Positions 52,971 through 61,504 of a stretch of DNA of 64,000 nucleotides are shown in pieces (position 1 is the stretch's first letter; each line of letters opens with the position of its first letter). Under the pieces are notes generated by a model. It did no database searches. It saw only the letters and a program-made list of their open reading frames with translations, and was not told the DNA's origin. This DNA is from Sphingobacterium hotanense (GTDB lineage: Bacteria; Bacteroidota; Bacteroidia; Sphingobacteriales; Sphingobacteriaceae): contig NZ_CP030848.1 in NCBI RefSeq assembly GCF_008274825.1, forward strand, positions 2,852,001-2,916,000, read 5' to 3'. The position numbers and the translations under genes are program-made.

Positions 52971-53564
52971 TTATCCGTTAGTACGTTCTGTCATCACCAT
53001 CAACATCAGGCTCAACACAAACCGCTCGTCATCAATATCTTTAGTAGTCTGCTTATAAACTGTAAATTTCCTTCCGAAAAAGGAAGGCTCCTTACGAATC
53101 TCGAACATCGGCTCCCCAATTTCGTTCTTAAGAATATAAGAAGGATTGAAAACATATCCCGATAACATTCCTATGATAGGAAGTTCACCAAACAGACCGT
53201 CCCAAAACTTTGTCCATGGATTCTTTTCCGTAATCGTATGATCGTGTTTATCGGCTTCATCGATTAAATTAAAGGTGGAACGCCACAGCGATTTGATAGT
53301 CTTTCTCCGCACTTTACCTATCACGCGTTTGTCGTGATCATAGATCGTAAATGTCTGCTGAAAATCTATGAGCTTATTGGAGATAAACTCATACAACATC
53401 TCGCTCTTCGACCGATCACGATAGACCGTAATATGGTCACGCCATTTGAAAATCTTCTCCCGAACGTAGTAGATAGTGTTGCCATCGCCGTCCGTCGCTT
53501 CAAAGTCGTTCGACAGTGTCGTAACTCGAAACTTAAAGTGTATTGGGTATTTGAGGTCCCTCAT
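52971..53564 (-). CDS. LURP-one-related (tubby-like) family protein
   Basis: 197 aa, no signal peptide. FEATDGDGNTIYYVREKIFKW near residue 20 and TIYDHDKRVIGKVRRKTI near 75 match the beta-barrel pattern 'D.DG..vYyVrgk' of LURP-one/phospholipid-scramblase-like proteins, which can bind membrane lipids or act as cell-envelope signal proteins. Specific role unknown. It may be transcribed together with the 53597-54127 gene (32 bp apart). Confidence 0.7.
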   Translation of the reverse strand: MRDLKYPIHFKFRVTTLSNDFEATDGDGNTIYYVREKIFKWRDHITVYRDRSKSEMLYEFISNKLIDFQQTFTIYDHDKRVIGKVRRKTIKSLWRSTFNLIDEADKHDHTITEKNPWTKFWDGLFGELPIIGMLSGYVFNPSYILKNEIGEPMFEIRKEPSFFGRKFTVYKQTTKDIDDERFVLSLMLMVMTERTNG

Positions 53565-53596
53565 ATGTAAATTTATACCCTAAAATAGAAATAATC

Positions 53597-54127
53597 CTAG
53601 TATTTCCATTTCAATTTGTCAAACAATTTAGACCATAACCAAACCGGTCCTATTGCCAATAACTTAATAAACGAACTAGCGTACTTATTATCCTTATTCT
53701 TATTGCCCGCCAAGAACATAATCAACAGTCCTATTACCGCGATGATCGAACAAACCAATACAACTGAAGGACCGCCATCGCGTTCAACATACTCCAGTTG
53801 CACAATGAAAAAACTCATAATCCCAATGCAGAATAAGACCGCGTAGGACAAAGTAGGAGCTAATTTCAAATAGCAGTACACAACGATAGCAATAAAAAAG
53901 GATCCCCAATTCAAAAAGGTATGAGCATTCATCTTAACTAGAAAATCAAACTGTGGAAACGGTATCATCCAGATTAATCCCATGATACCAAAGAACGCTA
54001 GAGTAAGACCTATGCTGAGCGCTGTTATATTCGAATTTCCATAGGATTGGTCGAGCTCATAAAAATATTTCTCTACCGGACGGTTAAACTGTGGTGCTTT
54101 GTTCGCTTGTTTGGCCTGCTTTTTCAT
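53597..54127 (-). CDS. Membrane protein of unknown function
   Basis: 176 aa from the ATG at 54127 (MKKQAKQANKAPQF); a GTG at 54163 would start upstream of the -7 box at 54132-54139. A hydrophilic tail of about 35 residues precedes about four hydrophobic helices. No known family was recognised. Confidence 0.75.
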   Translation of the reverse strand: MKKQAKQANKAPQFNRPVEKYFYELDQSYGNSNITALSIGLTLAFFGIMGLIWMIPFPQFDFLVKMNAHTFLNWGSFFIAIVVYCYLKLAPTLSYAVLFCIGIMSFFIVQLEYVERDGGPSVVLVCSIIAVIGLLIMFLAGNKNKDNKYASSFIKLLAIGPVWLWSKLFDKLKWKY

Positions 54128-54131
54128 GCGG

Positions 54132-54139
54132 CAAAAATA
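54132..54139 (-). promoter_or_regulatory. -7 box (TATTTTTG) of the membrane protein gene
   Basis: Exact TAnnTTTG on the minus strand, 4 nt before the ATG at 54127, so the transcript should be leaderless and the longer ORF excluded. Confidence 0.6.
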
Positions 54140-54209
54140 AGGATTAAAATAAACATAATTCACCGAAGGTCAAATTATGACTATTTATTGAACAGAAAGC
54201 TGTAGAACA

Positions 54210-54243
54210 CAAAAAAGGGCCGTCATTAAAACTGACAGCCCTC
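54210..54243 (-). terminator. Terminator after rny
   Basis: On the minus strand AGGGCTGTCA pairs with TGACGGCCCT (one G-U) around GTTTTAA-like loop, then TTTTTTG, 20 bp after the rny stop. Confidence 0.85.
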
Positions 54244-54263
54244 TCAAAAATTCAAATAAAAAT

Positions 54264-55823
54264 CTATTTTGCATAAGACACAGAACGTGTCTCACGAATA
54301 ACAGTTACTTTAATCTGACCAGGATAAGTCATCTCGGTCTGAATTCTGTTTGAAATATCCGCAGCTAAAATCTCAGCTTGTGCATCAGAAACTTTCTCAC
54401 TCTCAACCACAACGCGAAGCTCACGTCCTGCTTGAATAGCAAATGTTTTCTCAACACCCGGATAAGAAAGTGCTAAATCTTCTAGCTCTTTCAATCTTTT
54501 GATGTAACTTTCCACCACTTCGCGGCGAGCTCCAGGACGAGCACCTGAAATAGCATCACACGCCTGTACAATCGGAGAAATCATCGATGTCATCTCGATC
54601 TCGTCGTGGTGAGCACCAATAGCATTACACACATCAGGATGCTCTTTATATTTCTCAGCCAATTGCATACCTAAAATCGCGTGAGGCAATTCCGGATTAT
54701 CATCGGGCACTTTACCGATATCGTGCAATAAGCCAGCACGTTTAGCATGTTTAACATTCAATCCTAACTCAGATGCCATAGTAGCTGCGAAGTTAGCAAC
54801 CTCACGAGAGTGCTGTAATAGGTTCTGTCCATAAGACGAACGATAGCGCATTCTACCTACCATACGGATTAATTCCGGATGTAAGCCGTGAATACCCAAG
54901 TCAATCACTGTACGCTCCCCGATTTCCACAATCTCATCTTCAATCTGCGTACGAGTCTTCGCCACTACCTCTTCAATACGTGCGGGGTGGATACGACCAT
55001 CCGTTACTAATCTATGTAATGATAAACGAGCAATTTCACGACGTACCGGGTCGAAGCCAGATAAGATAATAGCCTCAGGTGTATCATCAACGATAATCTC
55101 CACACCGGTAGCAGCCTCTAGCGCGCGGATGTTACGTCCTTCGCGACCAATGATACGACCTTTGATCTCGTCGTTCTCAATATTGAAAATAGATACTGTA
55201 TTCTCGATTGCAGCTTCTGTCGCTGTACGCTGGATAGTTTGGATTACTACCTTCTTTGCTTCTTTAGAAGCGGTTAATTTAGCCTCATCCACAATATCCT
55301 TGATCTGGATAATCGCTTGCGAACGTGCTTCCTCGCGTAAAGAGTTAACCAACTGCTCTTTCGCTTCGTCAGCAGAAAGACCAGCAATACTTTCCAATTG
55401 CTTAATGTGTTGACCTTTTAATTGCTCAACTTCTTCTTTTTTCTTTTCGTTCAATTCAACCAACTGATCAAGCTTCTTTGATTTATTATCTAAATCCTGC
55501 TTCTCACGGTTCAAATTCTCCAATTTCTGGTTCAATGACTGTTCCTTTTGGCGAATCGTATTCTCTTTCTGAGCGACTGTATTATTACGCTGGCTTACTT
55601 CTTTCTCATGCTCAGCCTTCAATTGCAAAAACTTCTCTTTTGCTTCTAGCTGACGTTGCTTTTTGTTATGCTCAGCTTGTTGTTCTGCATCTTTGATAAT
55701 TTGTGCTGCCTTTTCATGAGCAGTTTGCTCCTGTTTTTTGAAAAGCATCTGCAACAAATATCGTCCAATAAACACACCCACAACAAGTGATATTATTATT
55801 GATATAGTGGTTGATATCTCCAT
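54264..55823 (-). CDS. rny: Ribonuclease Y
   Basis: 519 aa: N-terminal membrane anchor ([18 protein letters not shown]), coiled coil to about residue 170, KH domain with [20 protein letters not shown] (about 222), and the HD hydrolase domain with LLHDIGK (about 360) and AIGAHHDE. This membrane-tethered endoribonuclease starts mRNA decay. It lies 43 bp downstream of a 6S-like RNA and has its own terminator. Confidence 0.96.
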   Translation of the reverse strand: MEISTTISIIISLVVGVFIGRYLLQMLFKKQEQTAHEKAAQIIKDAEQQAEHNKKQRQLEAKEKFLQLKAEHEKEVSQRNNTVAQKENTIRQKEQSLNQKLENLNREKQDLDNKSKKLDQLVELNEKKKEEVEQLKGQHIKQLESIAGLSADEAKEQLVNSLREEARSQAIIQIKDIVDEAKLTASKEAKKVVIQTIQRTATEAAIENTVSIFNIENDEIKGRIIGREGRNIRALEAATGVEIIVDDTPEAIILSGFDPVRREIARLSLHRLVTDGRIHPARIEEVVAKTRTQIEDEIVEIGERTVIDLGIHGLHPELIRMVGRMRYRSSYGQNLLQHSREVANFAATMASELGLNVKHAKRAGLLHDIGKVPDDNPELPHAILGMQLAEKYKEHPDVCNAIGAHHDEIEMTSMISPIVQACDAISGARPGARREVVESYIKRLKELEDLALSYPGVEKTFAIQAGRELRVVVESEKVSDAQAEILAADISNRIQTEMTYPGQIKVTVIRETRSVSYAK

Positions 55824-55865
55824 TTTTTATGATTTATATATGTTAATGTAATAGCGATTTTTTCC

Positions 55866-56045
55866 AAAAAAAAACCGCAATTAAATTATCAGGTATCTAA
55901 TATTATTAAACTTCGATTACACATGATTTGAGCGTTTGATCATGACCTAGGTGGCTTTCGCAAAATGGCCTTCATCTGTATATTGCTCGTGATATTGAAG
56001 CGTTAAGTTTAAAATAGTGACAACCCGAATTTAATTGCGGCAAAT
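55866..56045 (-). ncRNA. Candidate 6S RNA (ssrS-like)
   Basis: The minus strand starts with CCGCAATTAAATT (56040-56028) and ends with its exact complement AATTTAATTGCGG (55887-55875), then nine T: a 13-bp closing stem plus terminator about 180 nt apart. Inside, TAAACTT pairs with AAGTTTA, then a large open region (about 16 nt each side), GAGC/GCTC, ATGA/TCAT and GGC/GCC form an apical arm. This closing stem-bubble-hairpin order is that of 6S RNA, which mimics an open promoter to hold RNA polymerase. It lies between zapA and rny; in Proteobacteria ssrS is also next to zapA. Confidence 0.65.
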
Positions 56046-56083
56046 TCGTCGTTATAAGCTCTAAATGTAAGAACGGAAACGTT

Positions 56084-56374
56084 TTATTTTGAAAAGAAAC
56101 TTGTCAACATATCATCCAATTCATGAACCGCATTTTCAATACCAGAGTCTTGGCTCTGTGCATTTTTCTCAGCTTTAATCATCCCTGTAGCATATTGCAA
56201 TACACACATAGACAATAAATCCTGCTTATCACGAACTGCATAATTATCTTGCAATTCTTTTATTTTTTCGTTTATTAACTTCGCTGCATAACGAATAACT
56301 TCCTCCTCTTCCGTTTCAACGCGAAGTGGATATACTCGATCAGCGATATTTATTTTTATGGAAATTTCTCCCAT
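56084..56374 (-). CDS. zapA: Cell division protein ZapA
   Basis: 96 aa. MGEISIKINIADRVYPLRVETEEEEVI matches the N-terminal beta-strand region, followed by a helical segment (AAKLINEKIKELQDNYAVRDKQDLLSMCVLQYATGM) that forms the tetramer coiled coil. It binds FtsZ and helps bundle protofilaments at the Z-ring. It sits 48 bp after the coiled-coil gene and before the 6S-like RNA. Confidence 0.9.
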   Translation of the reverse strand: MGEISIKINIADRVYPLRVETEEEEVIRYAAKLINEKIKELQDNYAVRDKQDLLSMCVLQYATGMIKAEKNAQSQDSGIENAVHELDDMLTSFFSK

Positions 56375-56422
56375 GTTTCTTGAGCTTAAAAACGTAACAA
56401 GTCCTAACCTAAACCTCTTCCT

Positions 56423-56731
56423 CTACTTCAAAAGACTTATACATTTGTCTATTTCTCGCACAAAATCGTTAATTTTTTGTTTTGTGTCAAGTATTTTTTC
56501 ATTTATGGCTTCTTTATCGACCGATGAATCATCCAATGTTTTAGCTACAGCTAAAGCTTTCACTTTCTCTTCCAGCTGTTTAACCTTATCAGAACTCGTA
56601 TCGAACGCCACTTGCAAAGATTGAACTTCTAATTTCAATAAGTCGTTTTCTTCTTGCAAGGCTTCACACAATTGAATTAGATTTTTCGTTTTCTCAACGA
56701 TAATATTCATTTGGGAAGATAATGACGCCAT
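56423..56731 (-). CDS. Small coiled-coil protein (possible ZapB-like division factor)
   Basis: 102 aa, almost wholly helical with heptad spacing (NLIQLCEALQEENDLLKLEV, QSLQVAFDTSSDKVKQLEEK). No signal or known domain. Its position directly between pheT and zapA, and the coiled-coil character, suggest a ZapB-type partner of ZapA; this is an inference. The second in-frame ATG (residue 8) is also a possible start. Confidence 0.7.
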   Translation of the reverse strand: MASLSSQMNIIVEKTKNLIQLCEALQEENDLLKLEVQSLQVAFDTSSDKVKQLEEKVKALAVAKTLDDSSVDKEAINEKILDTKQKINDFVREIDKCISLLK

Positions 56732-56755
56732 ATATATTTCGCAATTTAATGTGAA

Positions 56756-59149
56756 TTAGCGCACCGATGCGCCAACCTCTTTCTCAAAGTTAATAATTAA
56801 TTTTTGAATTATGCCATCAATTTGTTTATCGGTCAAAGTTTTATCCTCGTCCTGCAAAACAAAGCTTAAAGCATAGGATTTCTTGCCTTCAGGCAACTTA
56901 TCACCTTTGTAAACATCAAAAATACCAACCTCTTTTAAGAGCTTTTTTTCCGTTCTATTTGCGATTAAACGCAACTGCTCAAAACTTACAGCCTCATCCA
57001 ATAATAGAGCTAAATCGCGACGCACAGAAGGGAATTTTGAAACCTCTTTGTATGTAATTTTGTTCTTCTTGATCACCTTCAACAACAAGTCCCAATCGAA
57101 CTGAGCAAAGAAAACAGCACCATCAACGTCTGCCTTTTTAAGGTTCGCTTTCGCTACGGCACCAAAGGAAACCAAAGCCTTCTCCCCTTTGCGATAAGTC
57201 AATCCAAAATCAAAATACGTTCCTTCGTAATCTTCAACGCGGATGCCCTCAATCTTTAAACGCTTGATAATCGCATCTACAGCCGATTTGATGTTGTAAA
57301 AACTCACGGCATCCGATTTCGTATTCCACTGCTCAGGCTCGTTCTTACCAGCGATCGCCAAAGACAACAATTGCTTCTCTGCATACCAATCGCCATCGGT
57401 ATTATACGACTTGCCAAGCTCGAATAACTTGAGGTCGCCATTCTTACGCTTTTGGTTATAACCAATGGCTGTCAACGATGAAAACAACAGATTCTGACGC
57501 ATACAGTCTAAGTCACTGCTCAATGGATTCAACAACTTAACCGCCGTTTCCGGGTTCTCCATATACTCAGACTTGGTCAATGAGTTCGAAAGGATCTCAC
57601 GGTATCCATTGCTAATTAACAAATCAGCAATCTGATTTAAAACAACCTCTCTATCAGGCTTTTCTGAAGTATTAAGTGAAGCCTTAATTTGTGTATTCAA
57701 CTCGATATTGTTATATCCGTAAATACGCAACACTTCCTCAACAACATCTACCTCTCTTGTCACATCCACCTTATAAGGCGGCACGACAACATCAAAGCCT
57801 TCTGTTGTTTCATTCTTGATTCCTATACCTAAATTGACAATGATGTCACGAATGGTTTCCGCGGGAATCGCCTTCCCAATTACCCTTTGGATATTTTTAT
57901 AAGTAACAGGAAATTCAAATGGTTGAATCGGCTCCGGATAAAGATCGACGATAGTCGAAGAAATCTGCCCGCCAGCAACCTCAGCGATTAATTTCGCTGC
58001 TTTTTTCAATGCTAAAACAGTGATATCCGGATTCACACCACGTTCAAAACGGAAGGATGAATCTGTCTTTAAGCTGTGACGCTTCGAAGTCTTACGAACG
58101 CTTACCGGATTAAAATACGCCGATTCTAAGAAAATAGAAGTCGTTTCCTCCTTCACTCCAGACTCCGCGCCACCAAAGACACCCGCGATACACATCGGCT
58201 TTTCAGCATCGGCAATTACTAAATCGTCCGCTGAAAGCTTACGCTCAACAGCATCCAAAGTAACAAAGACCTCACCTTCAAAAGCCTTACGAACAATAAC
58301 CTGATTACCAGCAATCTTATCCGCATCAAACGCATGTAAAGGTTGACCTAAATCATGTAAAATATAATTCGTTACGTCGACAATATTATTGATCGAACGA
58401 ACGCCAATTGCATTTAATTTATTCTTTAACCATTCCGGTGATTCAGCGACTTTAATACCAGTGATATTAACACCAGCATAACGTGGAGCATCCGCATATG
58501 AGTCAACACGCACTGAAGTACCTGCAACCGATCCGGCAACAACGTCATCTACCTCCACCGCATTTACCGGAATCTTGAAATAAGCAGCAAGATCACGAGC
58601 GACACCTAAATGCGAAGCAGCATCCGCACGGTTTGGAGTCAACCCTATTTCATAAGCAAAATCATCTTCCATGTTGAAGTATGATTTAACCAAAGAACCT
58701 ACAACCGCATCCTCCGCTAACTCAACGATACCCGCATGTGAACTGCCTAAGCCAATTTCATCCTCGCCACAAAGCATCCCTTCAGAAACTTCACCACGAA
58801 TCTTCGATTTCGTAATTTTAAAAGGTTCACCGTTAGTAGGGTGACAAGTCGTTCCTACCGGAGCGACAATAACTTTCAACCCTGTTCTAACATTCGGAGC
58901 ACCACAAACAATATGCAAAGGCTCGCCAGAACCGATAGTAACCGTTGTAACTTTAAGTTTGTCAGCGTTCGGATGTTGTTCACATGTCAACACCTCGCCC
59001 ACTACTAAACCTTCTAAGCCACCTGGAATACTTTGTTCTACCTCTAAAGATTCAACCTCTAACCCAATGTCTGTCAGGATTAACGATAATTCTTCAGGGG
59101 TTTTATCGATTTGTATAAAATTCTTTAACCAATTATATGAAATTCTCAT
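56756..59149 (-). CDS. pheT: Phenylalanine-tRNA ligase beta subunit
   Basis: 797 aa from MRISYNWLKNFI at 59149; a start at 59197 would add 16 residues and would be upstream of the -7 box (59170-59177). Domain order: tRNA-binding EMAP-like (about 40-150), B3/B4 editing domain with TNRADAASHLGVARD and LGQPLHAFD, then RFERGVNPD, catalytic-like core and a C-terminal ferredoxin-fold anticodon-binding domain. Partner PheS is not in the window. First gene of the pheT, coiled-coil, zapA group. Confidence 0.96.
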   Translation of the reverse strand: MRISYNWLKNFIQIDKTPEELSLILTDIGLEVESLEVEQSIPGGLEGLVVGEVLTCEQHPNADKLKVTTVTIGSGEPLHIVCGAPNVRTGLKVIVAPVGTTCHPTNGEPFKITKSKIRGEVSEGMLCGEDEIGLGSSHAGIVELAEDAVVGSLVKSYFNMEDDFAYEIGLTPNRADAASHLGVARDLAAYFKIPVNAVEVDDVVAGSVAGTSVRVDSYADAPRYAGVNITGIKVAESPEWLKNKLNAIGVRSINNIVDVTNYILHDLGQPLHAFDADKIAGNQVIVRKAFEGEVFVTLDAVERKLSADDLVIADAEKPMCIAGVFGGAESGVKEETTSIFLESAYFNPVSVRKTSKRHSLKTDSSFRFERGVNPDITVLALKKAAKLIAEVAGGQISSTIVDLYPEPIQPFEFPVTYKNIQRVIGKAIPAETIRDIIVNLGIGIKNETTEGFDVVVPPYKVDVTREVDVVEEVLRIYGYNNIELNTQIKASLNTSEKPDREVVLNQIADLLISNGYREILSNSLTKSEYMENPETAVKLLNPLSSDLDCMRQNLLFSSLTAIGYNQKRKNGDLKLFELGKSYNTDGDWYAEKQLLSLAIAGKNEPEQWNTKSDAVSFYNIKSAVDAIIKRLKIEGIRVEDYEGTYFDFGLTYRKGEKALVSFGAVAKANLKKADVDGAVFFAQFDWDLLLKVIKKNKITYKEVSKFPSVRRDLALLLDEAVSFEQLRLIANRTEKKLLKEVGIFDVYKGDKLPEGKKSYALSFVLQDEDKTLTDKQIDGIIQKLIINFEKEVGASVR

Positions 59150-59169
59150 CGTATCGTTTTTGCAAAGCA

Positions 59170-59177
59170 CAAAGATA
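59170..59177 (-). promoter_or_regulatory. -7 box (TATCTTTG) of pheT
   Basis: Exact TAnnTTTG on the minus strand, 20 nt before the pheT ATG at 59149 and within the longer ORF, so it fixes the shorter start. Confidence 0.55.
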
Positions 59178-59274
59178 GGACTTTGTGCCGAAAACAAGGG
59201 CTAAAATCACTACAATCTTGTAGCGAAATAGCCGTTTATTGTTGTTTTTATAGATTAATCGGAGTCAATAAAAA

Positions 59275-60480
59275 TCAGACGGCCTTACTCGCCAAAATAT
59301 CTAATTCGCATAAGCGCTCTAAATGCTGGTAGTCCAGTCCATAATAGCTTTTTAAGCTTGCTAATTTCGCCAGTATTTCCTGTTGTCGATCAACAGAAAT
59401 AGCCTTCTTCTCTGCAACAATCATCACATTCTTAGGCGTATGCTGATCTGAAACAAATTGCATAACCTTGGTGTCATAACCAAAATAGTTCAGGATCAAT
59501 GCGCGAATACTATCCGTAAGCATTTCCGCATGGCGCTCCATGAAAATCCCGTATTGGGTCATAAAGTCCAAATCATTCTTGGCTTTAATGCGCTCCAAAG
59601 AACGGCGTACCTGCTTGTGGCAACAAGGTGCCACAACAATCAGCGAAGCCTCGTCTTTAATCCCTTTATAGATCGCATCGTCTGTTGCCGTATCACAAGC
59701 ATGTAGGGCTATGAGAACATCGATATTCTTGTCGGAAGTATAATTCTCGATGGTTCCTTCCTCAAAGTGCAATTGGCTGAACCCTGCGCGCTCTGCAATT
59801 GTATTGCACAGCTCAACCAGATCCTGCCTAAACTCTACACCCACCACCGAAACATCACGTTTCAGTTCCGAGTGCAGGTAATCATATAGGGCAAAGGTCA
59901 AATAACCCTTTCCAGCACCCATATCTACGATGCGTAAGTTACGCTCTTTTGGAAGGTTGGCCAGCGAACCACTCAATATCTCTATATAATGGTTAATCTG
60001 CTTCCATTTATCCTGCGCATTTTTATATACCTGACCATTAGCATCAGTAAGCTTCAAATCCTGCAAATAGGATTTCGATGAATCTTGAAGTCTGCGCTCC
60101 TTTTGTTTATCGTGTTTTAAATCTACCTCAACAGCATTAGAAGACGCTCTTCTAAAACCCGTCCATTCCGCTTTCTTATTCATCTGCATGTCCAACTGCT
60201 CGTCAATAGTCTGCAAGACCACCGAACGGAATCCCTTAAAATGCACAGCCTCGACCAATGCGTCAAAGCCATCGCGAAGGCTATAATTCTTTGTGATATC
60301 ACGAGTCTGATAACGATAGACAAAGGACATTTTCAACTCACGTTTAATTTCTACAAGCTTGACATACAGATTCTTCAAACCAGCTTCTTGCCCCTTATAG
60401 TTACTCAACGTAAGCTTAACTAATGTTTTATCTTTTATACTTCGTTTTAATAGCTCGATGAAATCTTGGTATATTGCCAT
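59275..60480 (-). CDS. Class I SAM-dependent methyltransferase (PCCH-motif type)
   Basis: 401 aa. SAM-binding IVDMGAGKGYLTFALYDYL (about 183-201), acidic VGVEFR, DVLIALHACDTATDDA and then VVAPCCHKQVR (about 278). The ALHACD and PCCH motifs mark the Methyltransf_32/GSTCD-like group, whose substrate is not well established; RNA is one suggestion. The N-terminal 150 residues are helical and charged. TATCTTTG lies 17 nt upstream. Confidence 0.82.
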   Translation of the reverse strand: MAIYQDFIELLKRSIKDKTLVKLTLSNYKGQEAGLKNLYVKLVEIKRELKMSFVYRYQTRDITKNYSLRDGFDALVEAVHFKGFRSVVLQTIDEQLDMQMNKKAEWTGFRRASSNAVEVDLKHDKQKERRLQDSSKSYLQDLKLTDANGQVYKNAQDKWKQINHYIEILSGSLANLPKERNLRIVDMGAGKGYLTFALYDYLHSELKRDVSVVGVEFRQDLVELCNTIAERAGFSQLHFEEGTIENYTSDKNIDVLIALHACDTATDDAIYKGIKDEASLIVVAPCCHKQVRRSLERIKAKNDLDFMTQYGIFMERHAEMLTDSIRALILNYFGYDTKVMQFVSDQHTPKNVMIVAEKKAISVDRQQEILAKLASLKSYYGLDYQHLERLCELDILASKAV

Positions 60481-60497
60481 GTCTTAAGAATTTGAAA

Positions 60498-60505
60498 CAA
60501 AGATA
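60498..60505 (-). promoter_or_regulatory. -7 box (TATCTTTG) of the methyltransferase gene
   Basis: Exact TAnnTTTG on the minus strand 17 nt before the ATG at 60480; divergent to the HAD gene promoter 20 bp away. Confidence 0.5.
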
Positions 60506-60525
60506 GGAATCATCAGCCTAAAACG

Positions 60526-60533
60526 TACCTTTG
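60526..60533 (+). promoter_or_regulatory. -7 box (TACCTTTG) of the HAD phosphatase gene
   Basis: Exact TAnnTTTG ending 3 nt before the ATG at 60537. At the usual spacing transcription begins on the A of this ATG, so the mRNA should be leaderless and the upstream TTG (60531) cannot be used. Confidence 0.6.
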
Positions 60534-60536
60534 TAT

Positions 60537-61325
60537 ATGCAAAACCCAATTGTTAAAGCCGTCTTCTTTGATATCGACGGTACATTAATCAGCTTTAAAA
60601 CACACAAAGTCCCAGAATCTACGGTTGAAGCAATTAAGGAACTACAAAGCAAAGGCATTAAAACAATTCTTTCTACCGGCAGATCGATCAATAGCATCGA
60701 CCATGTGAAATTTCTAGATTTTGATGGATTTATCACGTTCAACGGCGGATATTGCTTGACCAACACAAATGAAGTCTTATTCCGGAAAGCAATCGACAAG
60801 GAAGATATCCAATCGGTGATGGACTATGCAAAGCAGAAGCCACTGAGCTTTTCTTTCATGTCGGAGCAAGAAATAACCATTCACGACGTGACACCCGAGA
60901 TCGCGGGGATGTATGCTCACTTGAATCTTCCAGTTCCCAAACTGGTGGATATGGATTTAGTAGATACCAGCAGTATTTTGCAAACCAACATATTTTTAGG
61001 ACCAGATGAGGAAGAAGAATTCATGAACTCAGTCATGCCGAACTCTTTAGCTTCCCGATGGACACCGCTTTTTGCCGACGTAAATCCGAAAGGATTGAGT
61101 AAGAAAGTCGGAATTGATATTTTCTGTAAGCATTTCGGAATTGATATCGAACATACTATGGCTTTTGGTGATGGTGGAAATGATATCAGCATGCTCCAGC
61201 ATGTGAAAGTTGGCGTTGCGATGGGAAATGCAAATCCGGAGGTTAAGGCAATTGCCGATTATACGACCGATGAAGTCGATGACAACGGCATTTGGAATGC
61301 ATTAAAGAAATTTGGCGTGATTTAG
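60537..61325 (+). CDS. Cof-type HAD phosphatase
   Basis: 262 aa. Motif I FFDIDGT with the nucleophile and acid/base aspartates at 12 and 14, motif II ILSTGRS, and motif IV MAFGDGGNDISMLQHV (about 210), plus a type IIB cap in between; end IADYTTDEVDDNG is typical for the Cof subgroup. Probable substrates are sugar phosphates or FMN/PLP-type phosphates. The start at 60537 fits the leaderless promoter. Confidence 0.9.
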   Translation: MQNPIVKAVFFDIDGTLISFKTHKVPESTVEAIKELQSKGIKTILSTGRSINSIDHVKFLDFDGFITFNGGYCLTNTNEVLFRKAIDKEDIQSVMDYAKQKPLSFSFMSEQEITIHDVTPEIAGMYAHLNLPVPKLVDMDLVDTSSILQTNIFLGPDEEEEFMNSVMPNSLASRWTPLFADVNPKGLSKKVGIDIFCKHFGIDIEHTMAFGDGGNDISMLQHVKVGVAMGNANPEVKAIADYTTDEVDDNGIWNALKKFGVI

Positions 61326-61448
61326 TATTAAAATCGGTTAAAACGACCTCAAATATACCTTTTGCTAGGTATATAGAGTTCGCCGCTGATACCATATTTT
61401 TGAATAGAAGAACTTAGATTATATCTATAGTTTGGATTACTTTTACTG

Positions 61449-61487
61449 AAAAGGGGCCGATGTGAATCAGCCCCTTTAGTTTTTTTC
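61449..61487. terminator. Terminator between the convergent HAD and trxB genes
   Basis: AAAAGGGGC...GCCCCTTT hairpin with a 12-nt loop, followed by TTTTTTT on the plus strand and CCCCTTTT on the minus strand, so it may serve both genes. It shows the same kind of site that IS-A uses, here without an insertion. Confidence 0.8.
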
Positions 61488-61504
61488 TCAAAATGTGAGT
61501 TTTT

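Larger units (their letters stand above)
51165..52972. terminator. Bidirectional terminator split by IS-A copy 3
   Basis: Rejoined, the sequence is AAAAGAGGCTGA, loop AAAAA, TCAGCCTCTTTT followed by more T: a perfect 12-bp stem between the convergent GNAT gene and the 52971-53564 gene. Its T-run overlaps the latter's stop codon. Confidence 0.85.
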
